Positions 10,363 through 19,871 of a stretch of DNA of 64,000 nt are shown piece by piece. Origin of the DNA: Pseudomonas lutea (GTDB lineage Bacteria; Pseudomonadota; Gammaproteobacteria; Pseudomonadales; Pseudomonadaceae); contig NZ_JRMB01000001.1 in NCBI RefSeq assembly GCF_000759445.1, forward strand, positions 2,666,001 through 2,730,000, written 5' to 3'. The notes under the pieces were generated by a model. The model was not told the origin of the DNA, did no database searches, and saw only the letters and a list, made by a program, of their open reading frames with translations. Numbering within the stretch: position 1 is the stretch's first letter; each line of letters starts with the position of its first letter. A program made the position numbers and the translations under genes.

Positions 10363-12225
10363 TTATTCCTCAATCTCATTCAGGTTGCGTCCGGACAGCG
10401 CGGCTTTCACCGTCGAGTCCAGGCGGCGGGCGGCGAACGCATCAGTCACCTGCGACAGACGCTTGGTCTGCTGCTCGATGGCCGCGCCGTCGACGCCCTT
10501 CATCAATTCACGAAGTTCTTCCATTTGCAGGTCGATGACCATGCGCTCTTCCGCATCAAGCAGACGCTCGCCATCGGCCTGAAGCGCGCCTTCTACCGCC
10601 TCAAGCAAACGCTGAGCATCCACTTGCTGCTCACGCAAGGCGCGAGCAACCATGTCATCGCCGGCATACTGGAATGAATCCTTGAGCATGCGGGTGATTT
10701 CGCCGTCGGTCAGCCCATAGGAAGGCTTGACCTGAATGCTGGATTCCACGCCCGACGCCAGCTCGCGAGCCGAGACGCTGAGCAGCCCGTCGGCATCGAC
10801 TTGGAACGTAACGCGAATCTTGGCGGCGCCGGCGACCATCGCGGGAATACCACGCAGGTCAAAACGCGCCAGTGAACGACAGTCGCTGATCAGTTCACGC
10901 TCGCCTTGCAGCACGTGGATCATCATGGCCGACTGGCCGTCTTTGTAAGTGGTGAATTCCTGCGCACGGGCAACCGGGATCGTCGTGTTGCGCGGAATGA
11001 CTTTTTCCATCAATCCGCCCATGGTCTCCAGGCCCAGGGACAGCGGGATGACATCCAGCAACAGCAGCTCGCCGCCATCACGCTTGTTGCCTGCAAGGGT
11101 GTCGGCCTGAATCGCTGCGCCAATGGCAACCACTTGATCCGGGTCGATCTCGGTCAGTGGCTGGCGGCCGAACAACTCGCCCACCGCGTCGCGAACGCGA
11201 GGCACACGGGTCGAACCGCCGACCATCACCACCGCCTCAACCTCGTCCAGCTCGATGCCGCAATCGCGGACGGCGCGGCGACAGGCTTTAAGGCTACGCG
11301 CGATCATAGGCTCGATCAGTGCGTCGAACGCCGCACGGGTGAGGACGCCCTGCCACTCGCCGTGAGCGACACTGACAGTGTCGGCGTCGGTCAGGGCTTC
11401 TTTTGCTGCACAGGCAATTTGCATCAGGCGGCGCTGGGCAGCCGGATCCAGGTCATCGGACAGACCAGCTTCGGCGATGATCCACGTTGCAATGGCGTGA
11501 TCGAAGTCATCCCCACCCAACGCGCTGTCGCCGCCAGTGGCCATGACCTCAAAGACGCCGCCAGTCAGACGCAAAATCGAAATATCGAAGGTGCCGCCGC
11601 CCAGATCGTAAATGGCGACTACGCCTTCGGCGTTCTGATCAAGGCCATACGCCACAGCGGCAGCCGTAGGCTCATTGAGCAGGCGCAAGACAGTGAGGCC
11701 GGCCAGCTTGGCCGCGTCTTTGGTTGCCTGACGCTGGGCGTCGTCGAAATACGCAGGCACGGTGATAACTGCGCCGACCAGTTCGCCACCCAGTGTTTCT
11801 TCAGCGCGCTGGCGAAGCACCTTCAGGATGTCCGCCGAAACTTCAACCGGGCTTTTTGGCCCCTGCACGGTTTCGATGAATGGCATGTGGGATTCGCCAC
11901 CCGTGAAGCGGTAAGGCAATTGCCCACCCAGATGCTTCACATCGGAAATCCCGCGGCCCATCAGGCGCTTGACCGAAATAATGGTATTCAGCGGATCGGT
12001 GGCAGCGGCGGCTTTGGCGGACTGGCCGACCTCGACGCGATCAGCGTGGTAGCGAACGGCAGACGGCAGGATCACCTGGCCTTCCGCATCGGGAAGGGGC
12101 TCGCTGATGCCGCTGCGCAGAGCAGCCACCAGCGAATTAGTGGTGCCAAGGTCGATACCGACAGCCAGGCGACGCTGATGAGGTTTTGGAGCTTGGCCGG
12201 GTTCGGCGATCTGCAGTAGAGCCAT
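10363..12225 (-). CDS. hscA: Fe-S cluster assembly Hsp70 chaperone HscA
   Basis: Specialised Hsp70 that, with HscB, helps transfer clusters from IscU. The nucleotide-binding domain shows [30 protein letters not shown] and [12 protein letters not shown], followed by the substrate-binding domain. It is 620 residues, the family size. IscU in the same operon keeps the LPPVK motif that HscA binds. Confidence 0.97.
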   Translation of the reverse strand: MALLQIAEPGQAPKPHQRRLAVGIDLGTTNSLVAALRSGISEPLPDAEGQVILPSAVRYHADRVEVGQSAKAAAATDPLNTIISVKRLMGRGISDVKHLGGQLPYRFTGGESHMPFIETVQGPKSPVEVSADILKVLRQRAEETLGGELVGAVITVPAYFDDAQRQATKDAAKLAGLTVLRLLNEPTAAAVAYGLDQNAEGVVAIYDLGGGTFDISILRLTGGVFEVMATGGDSALGGDDFDHAIATWIIAEAGLSDDLDPAAQRRLMQIACAAKEALTDADTVSVAHGEWQGVLTRAAFDALIEPMIARSLKACRRAVRDCGIELDEVEAVVMVGGSTRVPRVRDAVGELFGRQPLTEIDPDQVVAIGAAIQADTLAGNKRDGGELLLLDVIPLSLGLETMGGLMEKVIPRNTTIPVARAQEFTTYKDGQSAMMIHVLQGERELISDCRSLARFDLRGIPAMVAGAAKIRVTFQVDADGLLSVSARELASGVESSIQVKPSYGLTDGEITRMLKDSFQYAGDDMVARALREQQVDAQRLLEAVEGALQADGERLLDAEERMVIDLQMEELRELMKGVDGAAIEQQTKRLSQVTDAFAARRLDSTVKAALSGRNLNEIEE

Positions 12226-12273
12226 TGCTTTTCTGATATCACTGGCGAGCCGCCCCAGAAGGACGGCGCGGGG

Positions 12274-12792
12274 TTAATCGTCGAGGCGCTCTTCGAGCTG
12301 GCGCACTTCGTAGGAAAGCTTGTCGAGGAACTGCATGCGGCGCATCAGCCTTTCAGCCTGATCACGCTGCGCAGCATCGTCCCAACAGGCCGCGAAGCTT
12401 TGGTTCAGTTCTTCCTGGGCAACCTTCAGCCGGCGCTTGAATACCGCGACGCCTGCGAGGTCCGCTTCGTCCTGAAGGTCTTCGAGCTCTTCGCGCCATT
12501 GCATCTGCTGCATCAGAAACTCGGGGTCCTGGACAGTGACCTCAAGCGGAACTTCGCCTTTCAACGCCAGCAGATAACGCGCCCTTTTCGGCGCACTCTT
12601 CAGCGTCTGGTAGGCGTCGTTCAAGCTGGCGGAGCGTTCCAGCGCAACCCGTTGCTCGCCCTCGGGGGCGTCTGCAAAACGGTCGGGGTGCACGCTCCGG
12701 GCAAGCTCACGGTAGCGGGTCGCCAGCAGGTCGAGGTCCAGATTGAATCCCGGCTGCAGGTCGAATAAAGCGAAGTGACAAGGAGTACCCAC
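12274..12792 (-). CDS. hscB: Fe-S cluster assembly co-chaperone HscB
   Basis: J-domain partner of HscA. The J domain contains the HPD motif ([12 protein letters not shown]), followed by a C-terminal helical domain that binds IscU. GTG at 12792 is chosen because the protein then starts [16 protein letters not shown] like the family and lies 8 bases past the iscA stop; the longer reading from 12831 would overlap iscA. Length 172 residues. Confidence 0.93.
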   Translation of the reverse strand: MGTPCHFALFDLQPGFNLDLDLLATRYRELARSVHPDRFADAPEGEQRVALERSASLNDAYQTLKSAPKRARYLLALKGEVPLEVTVQDPEFLMQQMQWREELEDLQDEADLAGVAVFKRRLKVAQEELNQSFAACWDDAAQRDQAERLMRRMQFLDKLSYEVRQLEERLDD

Positions 12793-12800
12793 AATAAGCC

Positions 12801-13124
12801 TCAGACGTTGAAGCTTTCGCCGCAGCCACATTCACCGCGCGAATTGGGATTGTTGAACTTGAAGCCTTCGTTCAACCCTTCCTTGACGAAATCGAGTTCG
12901 GTCCCGTCGAGATACACCAGGCTCTTGGGATCAATGATCACCTTGACGCCGTGGTATTCGAAGACGGTGTCTTCGCTCTCCGGCTGATCGACGAACTCAA
13001 GCACATAGGCAAGACCCGAACAACCGGTCGTACGAACGCCCAGACGAATGCCGTCACCTTTGCCACGCCCATCAAGGGAGCGGCGTACATGATTGGCGGC
13101 CGCTTCGGTCATACTGATAGCCAT
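12801..13124 (-). CDS. iscA: Iron-sulfur cluster assembly A-type carrier IscA
   Basis: A-type cluster carrier. The three conserved cysteines are in TTGCSGLAY and in ECGCGESF near the C-terminus. Length 107 residues. It lies between iscU and hscB as in the standard isc operon. Confidence 0.96.
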   Translation of the reverse strand: MAISMTEAAANHVRRSLDGRGKGDGIRLGVRTTGCSGLAYVLEFVDQPESEDTVFEYHGVKVIIDPKSLVYLDGTELDFVKEGLNEGFKFNNPNSRGECGCGESFNV

Positions 13125-13175
13125 CGGAACTCCTTACTTCACGCAAGTTACTTAACGCAGCGAAACACGCTCTGT

Positions 13176-13562
13176 TCAGAGCAGGCCTTTCTTCAGCTTG
13201 TAGTCGCGAACGGCCGCCTTGATAGCGTCCTCGGCGAGCACCGAGCAGTGAATCTTCACTGGCGGCAGCGCCAGTTCTTCAGCCAGCTGAGTGTTTTTGA
13301 TGGTCTCTGCTTCGTCCAGAGTCTTGCCCTTCATCCACTCGGTAGCGAGGGAACTGGAAGCAATGGCGGAACCGCAGCCGTAGGTTTTGAATTTGGCGTC
13401 TTCGATGATGCCTTGTTCGTTAACCTTGATCTGCAGACGCATCACATCGCCGCACGCCGGAGCGCCGACCATGCCAGTGCCGACGTCTGGATCTTCCGCA
13501 TTCATCTTGCCGACGTTGCGGGGATTTTCGTAGTGGTCAATGACCTTTTCGCTGTAAGCCAT
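13176..13562 (-). CDS. iscU: Fe-S cluster scaffold IscU
   Basis: Scaffold on which the [2Fe-2S] cluster is built. The three cluster cysteines (GAPACGDV, TYGCGSA, KIHCSVL), the aspartate after the first, and the HscA recognition motif LPPVK are all present. It starts MAYSEKVIDHYENPRNVG and is 128 residues long. Confidence 0.97.
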   Translation of the reverse strand: MAYSEKVIDHYENPRNVGKMNAEDPDVGTGMVGAPACGDVMRLQIKVNEQGIIEDAKFKTYGCGSAIASSSLATEWMKGKTLDEAETIKNTQLAEELALPPVKIHCSVLAEDAIKAAVRDYKLKKGLL

Positions 13563-13598
13563 GGTGCAATCCTCATCAGTTACAAATGTCGCTCTCGG

Positions 13599-13627
13599 GG
13601 CACTCGGAACAGGGGTCCACGAGTGCC
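13599..13627 (-). promoter_or_regulatory. Hairpin in the iscS-iscU intergenic region
   Basis: GGCACTCG and CGAGTGCC form a perfect 8-bp stem with a 13-base loop, inside the 87-base gap between iscS and iscU. There is no T run after it, so it is not a classic terminator. It may affect mRNA processing or stability inside the operon; that role is inferred. Confidence 0.4.
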
Positions 13628-13649
13628 TCAGGGGGTGGCGACTTCGAAA

Positions 13650-14864
13650 TTAGTGCGCCGCCCACTCGATCTTGGAGATGTCGACACCGTCTTTGAACAT
13701 GTCCCACAGCGGCGACAATGCGCGCAGCTTGGTAACGGCCTCGCAGACTTTCTGCGCGGCGTAATCGATCTCTTCTTCGGTGGTGAAGCGCCCGAACGTG
13801 AAACGGATCGAGCTATGGGCCAACTCGTCGTTGCGGCCCAGGGCGCGCAGCACGTAGGACGGCTCAAGCGAAGCCGAGGTGCAGGCGGAGCCGGACGATA
13901 CCGCCAGATCCTTGAGCGCCATGATCAGCGACTCGCCTTCAACGTAGTTGAAGCTCAAGTTGAGGTTGTGCGGCACACGAGCAGTCATGCTGCCGTTGAC
14001 GTACAGCTCTTCGAGATGAGCAACCTGCTGGTAGAAGCGATCGCTCAAAGCCTTGATGCGAACGTTTTCGGCAGCCATGTCTTCCTTGGCCACACGGAAA
14101 GCCTCACCCATGCCAACAATCTGGTGCGTCGCCAGCGTACCGGAACGCATGCCGCGCTCATGACCACCGCCGTGCATGGCGGCTTCGATGCGTACGCGAG
14201 GCTTGCGGCTGACCCACAGCGCGCCGATACCCTTGGGACCGTAGGTCTTGTGGGCAGAGAACGACATCATGTCGACCTTGAGGTTAGCCAGGTCAATTCC
14301 AACCTTGCCGGTGGACTGTGCGGCATCGACGTGGAAAAGCACGCCGCGGGCGCGGGTCATTTCGCCGATTGCAGCGATGTCGTTGACGGTCCCGATCTCG
14401 TTGTTGACGTGCATGATGGAGACCAGAATGGTGTCATCACGCATGACAGCTTCGATCATGGACGGCGTGATCAAACCATCGGTCGTCGGCTCGAGGTACG
14501 TAACTTCAAAACCTTCACGCTCCAGCTGACGCATGGTGTCAAGCACGGCTTTGTGTTCGATTTTGCTGGTGATCAGGTGCTTGCCCTTGGAGGCATAGAA
14601 ATGAGCCGCACCCTTGATAGCCAGGTTGTCAGACTCGGTTGCACCGGAGGTCCAGACGATTTCACGCGGGTCGGCGTTGACCAGGTCAGCGACCTGGCGG
14701 CGAGCATTTTCGACCGCCTCTTCAGCCTTCCAGCCAAAAACGTGGGAGCGCGACGCCGGGTTACCGAAGTTGCCATCAACCAGCAAGCAGTCGCTCATTT
14801 TCTGTGCAACGCGCGGATCAACGGGGGTCGTCGCGGAATAATCGAGGTAAATTGGCAATCTCAT
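13650..14864 (-). CDS. iscS: Cysteine desulfurase IscS
   Basis: PLP enzyme that takes sulfur from cysteine for cluster assembly and tRNA thiolation. The PLP lysine is in [14 protein letters not shown] and the active cysteine loop is [17 protein letters not shown]. The ATG at 14864 follows an AGGAGATATTCA ribosome site and gives the typical start [16 protein letters not shown] (404 residues); the longer frame to 14912 would overlap iscR. Confidence 0.97.
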   Translation of the reverse strand: MRLPIYLDYSATTPVDPRVAQKMSDCLLVDGNFGNPASRSHVFGWKAEEAVENARRQVADLVNADPREIVWTSGATESDNLAIKGAAHFYASKGKHLITSKIEHKAVLDTMRQLEREGFEVTYLEPTTDGLITPSMIEAVMRDDTILVSIMHVNNEIGTVNDIAAIGEMTRARGVLFHVDAAQSTGKVGIDLANLKVDMMSFSAHKTYGPKGIGALWVSRKPRVRIEAAMHGGGHERGMRSGTLATHQIVGMGEAFRVAKEDMAAENVRIKALSDRFYQQVAHLEELYVNGSMTARVPHNLNLSFNYVEGESLIMALKDLAVSSGSACTSASLEPSYVLRALGRNDELAHSSIRFTFGRFTTEEEIDYAAQKVCEAVTKLRALSPLWDMFKDGVDISKIEWAAH

Positions 14865-14908
14865 TGAATATCTCCTATCGGGCAGGCGCGCCGCGCGTTC
14901 ATCTGCGT

Positions 14909-15400
14909 TCACTCAACGGCGGATGTTTCAATCTTGTCCAGTGGCTGCGTCTTGCTACCGCAACGGCGCAAATCCTGACGTTGGGCGACTTCTTGCACTT
15001 CACGACGAGTGACAAGGTCGGCCAAGCTGATACCGCTTAGAAACTCGTGAATCTGCTGACTGAGGTCGCACCACAGATGGTGGGTCAGACAGGTGTCGCC
15101 AGCGTGGCAATCACCGAGCCCCTGGCAGCGCGTTGCGTCAACCGATTCGTTGACCGCGTCGATTACCTGCGCTACCTGAATGCCCTGCATGTGGCGGGAC
15201 AACTGATAACCGCCGCCGGGACCGCGCACGCTGGAAACCAGATTGCCGCGGCGCAGCTTGGCGAACAGTTGCTCGAGGTAGGAGAGGGAAATCCCCTGCC
15301 GCTCGGAGATGTCGGCCAGGGACACTGGCCCGTGCTGCGCATGCAATGCCAGGTCGAGCATGGCAGTCACAGCGTATCGGCCTTTTGTAGTCAGTCGCAT
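14909..15400 (-). CDS. iscR: Rrf2-family Fe-S cluster regulator IscR
   Basis: Represses the isc operon when carrying a [2Fe-2S] cluster. It has an N-terminal winged helix ([29 protein letters not shown]) and the cluster cysteines in [20 protein letters not shown]. Length 163 residues. It is first in the isc operon, directly behind the promoter with two IscR-type operators. Confidence 0.96.
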   Translation of the reverse strand: MRLTTKGRYAVTAMLDLALHAQHGPVSLADISERQGISLSYLEQLFAKLRRGNLVSSVRGPGGGYQLSRHMQGIQVAQVIDAVNESVDATRCQGLGDCHAGDTCLTHHLWCDLSQQIHEFLSGISLADLVTRREVQEVAQRQDLRRCGSKTQPLDKIETSAVE

Positions 15401-15432
15401 GGCGTGTACCGCGGAGGTTCGGAATGAGGGCG

Positions 15433-15461
15433 AGTATGCTATTCCCGAGTATTTAAGTCAA
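15433..15461 (-). promoter_or_regulatory. isc operon promoter
   Basis: On the minus strand the -35 TTGACT (15461-15456) and the -10 CATACT (15438-15433) are 17 bases apart, upstream of iscR. Both hexamers overlap a predicted IscR operator, fitting autorepression. Confidence 0.75.
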
Positions 15462-15490
15462 CTATAAGACCCAGTGGAATAGTCGGGATT
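15441..15490 (-). promoter_or_regulatory. Two tandem type 1 IscR operators
   Basis: Two adjacent 25-base sites match the type 1 IscR pattern. The promoter-proximal site (15465-15441) reads ATAGTTGACT..CTCGGGAAT, the distal site (15490-15466) AATCCCGACT..CTGGGTCTT. The proximal one covers the -35 region. Tandem sites also occur at the E. coli iscR promoter. Confidence 0.6.
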
Positions 15491-15568
15491 ACCCGCAAAA
15501 GCGCGGCCGCATCATAGCAAAACCGCACCCCTATTGGCACGCCTGCTGTGTTACGCGCTCCGTGGCGC

Positions 15569-16351
15569 CTACTTACCGGCCACCGGAGCCTCACTGCGCT
15601 CCTTCATGCACTCGAACACTTCCTGACGCAGCTCGGGCAGTTCCTTCTCTCGGTACTCGCCGCCCAGGCTCTTCAGCGCCCGGCCCATGTCTTCGACGCG
15701 AACGTCCATCGCCTGAAGGTGGTCGAGCAGTTGCCCGATTGCGCGCGCGACAGGGTCCGGCATGTCCTCGCTGACGCCATAGGCATCGAAGCCGAGCTTT
15801 TCTGCGATGGCCTTTCGCTTGGCTTCAGCCTGATCATCCGACTTGACGATGATCCGTCCCGGAATGCCCACCACTGTCGCGCCGGCAGGCACTGGCTTGG
15901 TCACCACCGCGTTGGAGCCGACCTTGGCGCCGGCGCCCACCGTGAACGGCCCGAGCACCTTGGCACCCGCACCGACCACAACCCCAGACTCCAGAGTCGG
16001 ATGGCGCTTGCCCTTGTTCCAGCTGGTGCCGCCCAGCGTGACGCCCTGATAAAGGGTGACGTCATCGCCGATCTCGGCAGTTTCGCCAATCACGATACCC
16101 ATCCCGTGATCGATAAAAAAACGCCTGCCGACCTTTGCCCCAGGATGAATCTCGATACCCGTCATCCAGCGACCGAAATTGGACACCATGCGTGCAGGCC
16201 ACTTCAGCTCGTTGCGCCACAGCCAACCAGACAACCGATGCAGCCAGATCGCGTGCATGCCGGGATAGCACGTCAGCACTTCAAAGGCGTTGCGCGCAGC
16301 GGGGTCACGGTGAAAAACGCTTTGAATGTCTTCTCGAAGGCGCTCGAACAT
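15569..16351 (-). CDS. cysE: Serine O-acetyltransferase
   Basis: Makes O-acetylserine, the first committed step of cysteine synthesis. The N-terminal helical domain begins [17 protein letters not shown] and is followed by a left-handed beta-helix of hexapeptide repeats ([35 protein letters not shown]). The ATG at 16351 shares its A with the trmJ stop (TGATG). Length 260 residues. Placement before iscR is typical for Pseudomonas and ties sulfur supply to cluster assembly. Confidence 0.94.
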   Translation of the reverse strand: MFERLREDIQSVFHRDPAARNAFEVLTCYPGMHAIWLHRLSGWLWRNELKWPARMVSNFGRWMTGIEIHPGAKVGRRFFIDHGMGIVIGETAEIGDDVTLYQGVTLGGTSWNKGKRHPTLESGVVVGAGAKVLGPFTVGAGAKVGSNAVVTKPVPAGATVVGIPGRIIVKSDDQAEAKRKAIAEKLGFDAYGVSEDMPDPVARAIGQLLDHLQAMDVRVEDMGRALKSLGGEYREKELPELRQEVFECMKERSEAPVAGK

Positions 16352-17124
16352 CACTGATCCTTCCGCTTATAGGGCTCACCGTGAGCGGCTTTCTGCGTCT
16401 CGGTCAGAATGCCGCGCAAGATGCTCATCTCGGACCGGTTGACGCCGGAGCGTCCATACAGCCGCCGCAGCCGTGCCATGAGGTGACGAGGCTTCTCTGG
16501 ATCGAGGAAGCCGATCGTGACGAGAGTGGATTGGAGATGCTCATAGAATTTCTCCATCTCATCCATCGTCGCAAGCTCGGTACTGCGCACCGAATTGACC
16601 TCGAATTTTTCGACCTTGCTGGCCTGCCCTTCAGCGGCAAGCCAGGCCATGCGGGTCTCGTAGCTCAGCACTTGAACAGCGGCAGCGAGGTTCAACGAAC
16701 TGAACTCGGGGTCTGAAGGGATATGCACATGGTAGTGGCAGCGCTGCAGCTCTTCATTGGTCAGGCCGGCGTACTCACGCCCGAACACCAGTGCGATCTC
16801 TTCACCCTGCGCGGCATGCTCGACGGTCTTGACGCCCGCCTCTCGGGGATCCAGCAGCGGCCAGGGGATACGACGGTCACGGGCACTGGTGCCCAGCACC
16901 AAATTACAGCCCACCAGCGCATCTTCCAGCGTTGCCACGACCTGAGCGCCTTCAAGAATATCGCCCGCCCCGGAGGCACGGGCATCGGCTTCGTGGTGTG
17001 GAAACAGAGCGGGATCAACCAGCACCAGCCGCGAAAGGCCCATGTTTTTCATGGCACGCGCAGCACCGCCGATATTTCCGGGGTGGCTGGTACCGACCAG
17101 GACGACACGAATATTTTGCAGCAC
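16351..17124 (-). CDS. trmJ: tRNA (cytidine/uridine-2'-O-)-methyltransferase TrmJ
   Basis: SPOUT-class enzyme methylating the ribose of position 32 in several tRNAs. The N-terminal knot begins [20 protein letters not shown], with [16 protein letters not shown] and [14 protein letters not shown] forming the SAM-binding trefoil knot. Length 257 residues. It is translationally coupled to cysE and divergent from suhB. Confidence 0.93.
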   Translation of the reverse strand: MLQNIRVVLVGTSHPGNIGGAARAMKNMGLSRLVLVDPALFPHHEADARASGAGDILEGAQVVATLEDALVGCNLVLGTSARDRRIPWPLLDPREAGVKTVEHAAQGEEIALVFGREYAGLTNEELQRCHYHVHIPSDPEFSSLNLAAAVQVLSYETRMAWLAAEGQASKVEKFEVNSVRSTELATMDEMEKFYEHLQSTLVTIGFLDPEKPRHLMARLRRLYGRSGVNRSEMSILRGILTETQKAAHGEPYKRKDQ

Positions 17125-17359
17125 TGGTGAAGTCTCGCTAGCAGGTGAAAAGGGGGACGAATGTTACAGAAGCGCTTGCCTCAGCGCCACGAACCTTGCG
17201 CTCGACCCTCTTGATACTCTCCTGAAATGGGGAGCGCCACCCTCGTTCCGTTGCCGCCAACCCGACCGGACGCTTGGCAAAGTCGGCACTCGCGCTGGAA
17301 ATCGTCAAAGAGAACCCATAGAATGGCCGGCTCTCTTTAACGACCTAGGTGATCCATCC

Positions 17360-18175
17360 ATGCAGCCCATGCTGAATATCGCGCTGCGCGCCGCCCGCAG
17401 CGCCAGCGAATTGATTTTCCGCTCCATCGAGCGCCTGGATACCATCAAGGTCGACGAAAAAGACGCGAAAGATTACGTAACCGAAATCGATCGCGCCGCC
17501 GAGCAGAGCATCATCACTGCACTGCGCAAGGCGTACCCGACCCACGGCATCCTTGGTGAAGAAAGCGGCCTGCACGAAGGCACCGGCGAAGGCACCGATT
17601 ACCTGTGGATCATCGACCCGCTGGACGGGACCACCAACTTTGTACGCGGCGTCCCTCACTTCGCGGTCAGCATCGCCTGCAAATATCGCGGCCGCCTGGA
17701 ACACGCTGTTGTTCTGGACCCGGTGCGTCAGGAAGAATTCACCGCCAGCCGTGGTCGCGGTGCTGCACTGAATGGCCGTCGCTTGCGCGTCAGCCCGCGC
17801 AAGAGCCTTGAAGGCGCACTGCTCGGCACAGGTTTCCCGTTCCGCGAGAACCAGCTCGATAACCTCGACAACTACATGAACATGTTCCGTTCGCTGGTCG
17901 GCCAGACTGCCGGCATCCGTCGCGCAGGCGCCGCGAGCCTCGATCTGGCTTACGTAGCTGCCGGTCGCTTTGATGCGTTCTGGGAGTCGGGTCTGTCTGA
18001 GTGGGACATGGCTGCAGGCGCTTTGCTGATTCAGGAAGCGGGCGGTCTGGTCAGCGATTTCAACGGCGGTCACGACTTCCTTGAAAAAGGCCACATCGTT
18101 GCCGGCAACACCAAGTGCTTCAAAGCCGTACTGACTTCGATCGCACCGTTCGTTCCGGCTTCGCTCAAGCGCTAA
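17360..18175 (+). CDS. suhB: Inositol-1-monophosphatase family protein SuhB
   Basis: Mg-dependent inositol monophosphatase family; SuhB also acts in ribosomal RNA transcription antitermination. Metal-binding motifs are GEESG, DPLDGTTNFV and WDMAAGALL. The ATG at 17360 gives the family start MQPMLNIALRAARSASELI; the open frame extends upstream but without family similarity. Length 271 residues. It is the only plus-strand gene in this core stretch. Confidence 0.95.
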   Translation: MQPMLNIALRAARSASELIFRSIERLDTIKVDEKDAKDYVTEIDRAAEQSIITALRKAYPTHGILGEESGLHEGTGEGTDYLWIIDPLDGTTNFVRGVPHFAVSIACKYRGRLEHAVVLDPVRQEEFTASRGRGAALNGRRLRVSPRKSLEGALLGTGFPFRENQLDNLDNYMNMFRSLVGQTAGIRRAGAASLDLAYVAAGRFDAFWESGLSEWDMAAGALLIQEAGGLVSDFNGGHDFLEKGHIVAGNTKCFKAVLTSIAPFVPASLKR

Positions 18176-18189
18176 GCCCGGCAACGCAC

Positions 18190-18219
18190 AAAAAACCGGC
18201 CATGTGCCGGTTTTTTTTT
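18190..18219 (+). terminator. Terminator after suhB
   Basis: ACCGGC and GCCGGT form a stem with a 6-base loop, followed by nine T residues, 15 bases after the suhB stop. Confidence 0.85.
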
Positions 18220-18244
18220 GCCGCACTTCCCTCTCGCCCAAACC

Positions 18245-18270
18245 AAAAAAAGCACCCGAAGGTGCTTTTT
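18245..18270 (-). terminator. Terminator after the glycine-zipper gene
   Basis: AAAAAGCACC and GGTGCTTTTT form a stem around a CGAA tetraloop. It lies 17 bases past the stop of the minus-strand gene at 18287 and can act in both directions. Confidence 0.8.
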
Positions 18271-18286
18271 CGTGTAGCCGTGGCGC

Positions 18287-18832
18287 TTATTGGGCAGCTT
18301 GGCTCAATTCCAGCTGGCCGTCTTTGTTGACGGGAATCTTACCGCCTGGATCGCGATCCATACGCACCTGCCCGACCTTGTCGTTAAGCTTGTACTTCAC
18401 GTTGTAGCCGACCACTTTGTCGCTGATATCGTTGACGGTGTTGCAGCGCGATTCGGTAGTCGTATAGGTATCACGATTTTGCATACCCTCCTGCACCTTG
18501 TTACCGGCGTAACCTCCACCGACAGCGCCGGCAACTGTGGCAATTTTCTTGCCGTTACCGCCACCCACCTGGTTACCGAGCAGGCCACCCGCTACGGCGC
18601 CGATAACGCTCCCCACGATCTGATGCTCGTCCTTCACCGGGGCGCGGTGAGTGACTGCGACGTCTTTACAGACCTGACGAGGGGTTTTGATTTGTTCTTT
18701 CACAGGCTCAACGGCGAGTACGTCTGCGTACTCCGGGCCGTTATTTTTTACGAGGCTATAGGTGGCCAAAGCACCACCGGCGGTCACACCGACAGCACCC
18801 AATACAGCACCAATTAGCAACGACTTGTTCAC
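18287..18832 (-). CDS. Glycine-zipper 2TM domain protein (SlyB/YcfJ-like)
   Basis: Envelope protein of unknown exact role. It has a hydrophobic N-terminal segment (MNKSLLIGAVLGAVGVTAGG), then a glycine zipper (IVGSVIGAVAGGLLGNQVGGGNG and IATVAGAVGGGYAGNKV in two steps) and a C-terminal domain with TTTESRCNTVNDI. The GTG at 18832 is chosen for its perfect AGGAGG site; an upstream ATG at 18910 lacks one and lies in a terminator. Length 181 residues. Confidence 0.82.
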   Translation of the reverse strand: MNKSLLIGAVLGAVGVTAGGALATYSLVKNNGPEYADVLAVEPVKEQIKTPRQVCKDVAVTHRAPVKDEHQIVGSVIGAVAGGLLGNQVGGGNGKKIATVAGAVGGGYAGNKVQEGMQNRDTYTTTESRCNTVNDISDKVVGYNVKYKLNDKVGQVRMDRDPGGKIPVNKDGQLELSQAAQ

Positions 18833-18890
18833 GTGAACCTCCTGACGATATTCAGCGCGATCGCTCGCACTACTCCCAGCCTTGGAGCAC

Positions 18891-18923
18891 AAAAAAAGGC
18901 GCGAGTTCACACTCGCGCCTTTT
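18891..18923 (-). terminator. Terminator after secF
   Basis: AAGGCGCGAGT and ACTCGCGCCTT form an 11-bp stem with a 4-base loop, flanked by A and T runs. It lies 27 bases downstream of the secF stop. Confidence 0.85.
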
Positions 18924-18950
18924 AAGGTGATGGCCGGTTACCAGTATCGG

Positions 18951-19862
18951 TTACGGAAGGTCATCCACTTTGTCGACTGTCACGGGCGGCAGCAGGTCCT
19001 CACTGCGCAAATTCAGCCAGATCAGCACCACGTTAGCGATGTAGATCGACGAGTAGGTACCCGCCAGAACACCGATAAACAGCGCGACCGAGAAGCCATG
19101 CAAGCTGTCGCCACCAAAAATCCACAAGGCGACGATTGCCAGCAGTGTGGAGATCGAAGTCGCCATGGTCCGAAGCAACGTCTGCGTCGTCGAGATGTTG
19201 ATGTTCTCGATCAACGATGCCTTGCGCAGCAGACGGAAGTTTTCACGCACCCGGTCGAATACAACGATGGTGTCGTTGAGCGAGTACCCGATGATTGCCA
19301 GCACTGCGGCCAGCACGGTCAGGTCGAACGTCACCTGGAAGAACGACAGGATCCCCATCGTCACCACAACGTCGTGGATCAGAGACACAATCGCCCCCAC
19401 CGCAAACTTCCACTGGAAGCGGAAGGCCAGGTAAACGAGAACCCCTCCCAGCGCCAGCAACATGCCCAGGCCGCCTTGATCACGCAGCTCTTCACCAACC
19501 TGAGGGCCGACGAATTCAACGCGTTTGACGGTTACCGGGTTGTCGGCACCGGTCTTGCGCAGTGCTTCGGCCACCTGCGAGCCCAGCTGCGGGTCTTCAC
19601 CCGGCATGCGGACAAGCAGGTCAGTGGTCGCACCGAAGCTCTGCACAACCGCTTCGGTATAACCGGAAGCCACCAGCTCTTCGCGAACCTTGTGCAGATC
19701 GGCAGGACGCTCGTAGGTCAGCTCGATCAGCGTACCGCCGGTGAAGTCCAGACCGAAGTTCAGCCCTTTATAGAACCAGCTGAACAACGCCACGACGGTG
19801 AGGAGCATGGTAACGGCGAACGCAATGTTGCGAACGCCCATGAAGTTGATAGTACGTTTCAT
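18951..19862 (-). CDS. secF: Protein translocase subunit SecF
   Basis: Inner-membrane RND-type subunit that, with SecD, uses proton motive force to finish Sec export. It starts MKRTINFMGVRNIAFAVT, has the LNFGLDFTGGTLIEL motif after the first helix and five more C-terminal membrane helices including GYSLNDTIVVFDRVREN. Length 303 residues. It follows secD by 9 bases. Confidence 0.96.
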   Translation of the reverse strand: MKRTINFMGVRNIAFAVTMLLTVVALFSWFYKGLNFGLDFTGGTLIELTYERPADLHKVREELVASGYTEAVVQSFGATTDLLVRMPGEDPQLGSQVAEALRKTGADNPVTVKRVEFVGPQVGEELRDQGGLGMLLALGGVLVYLAFRFQWKFAVGAIVSLIHDVVVTMGILSFFQVTFDLTVLAAVLAIIGYSLNDTIVVFDRVRENFRLLRKASLIENINISTTQTLLRTMATSISTLLAIVALWIFGGDSLHGFSVALFIGVLAGTYSSIYIANVVLIWLNLRSEDLLPPVTVDKVDDLP

Positions 19863-19871
19863 GGCAGCCCC

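Noticed and set aside
12951..14867. 638-codon plus-strand frame opposite iscU and iscS
   Set aside because: Shadow frame of genes with complete motifs on the minus strand.
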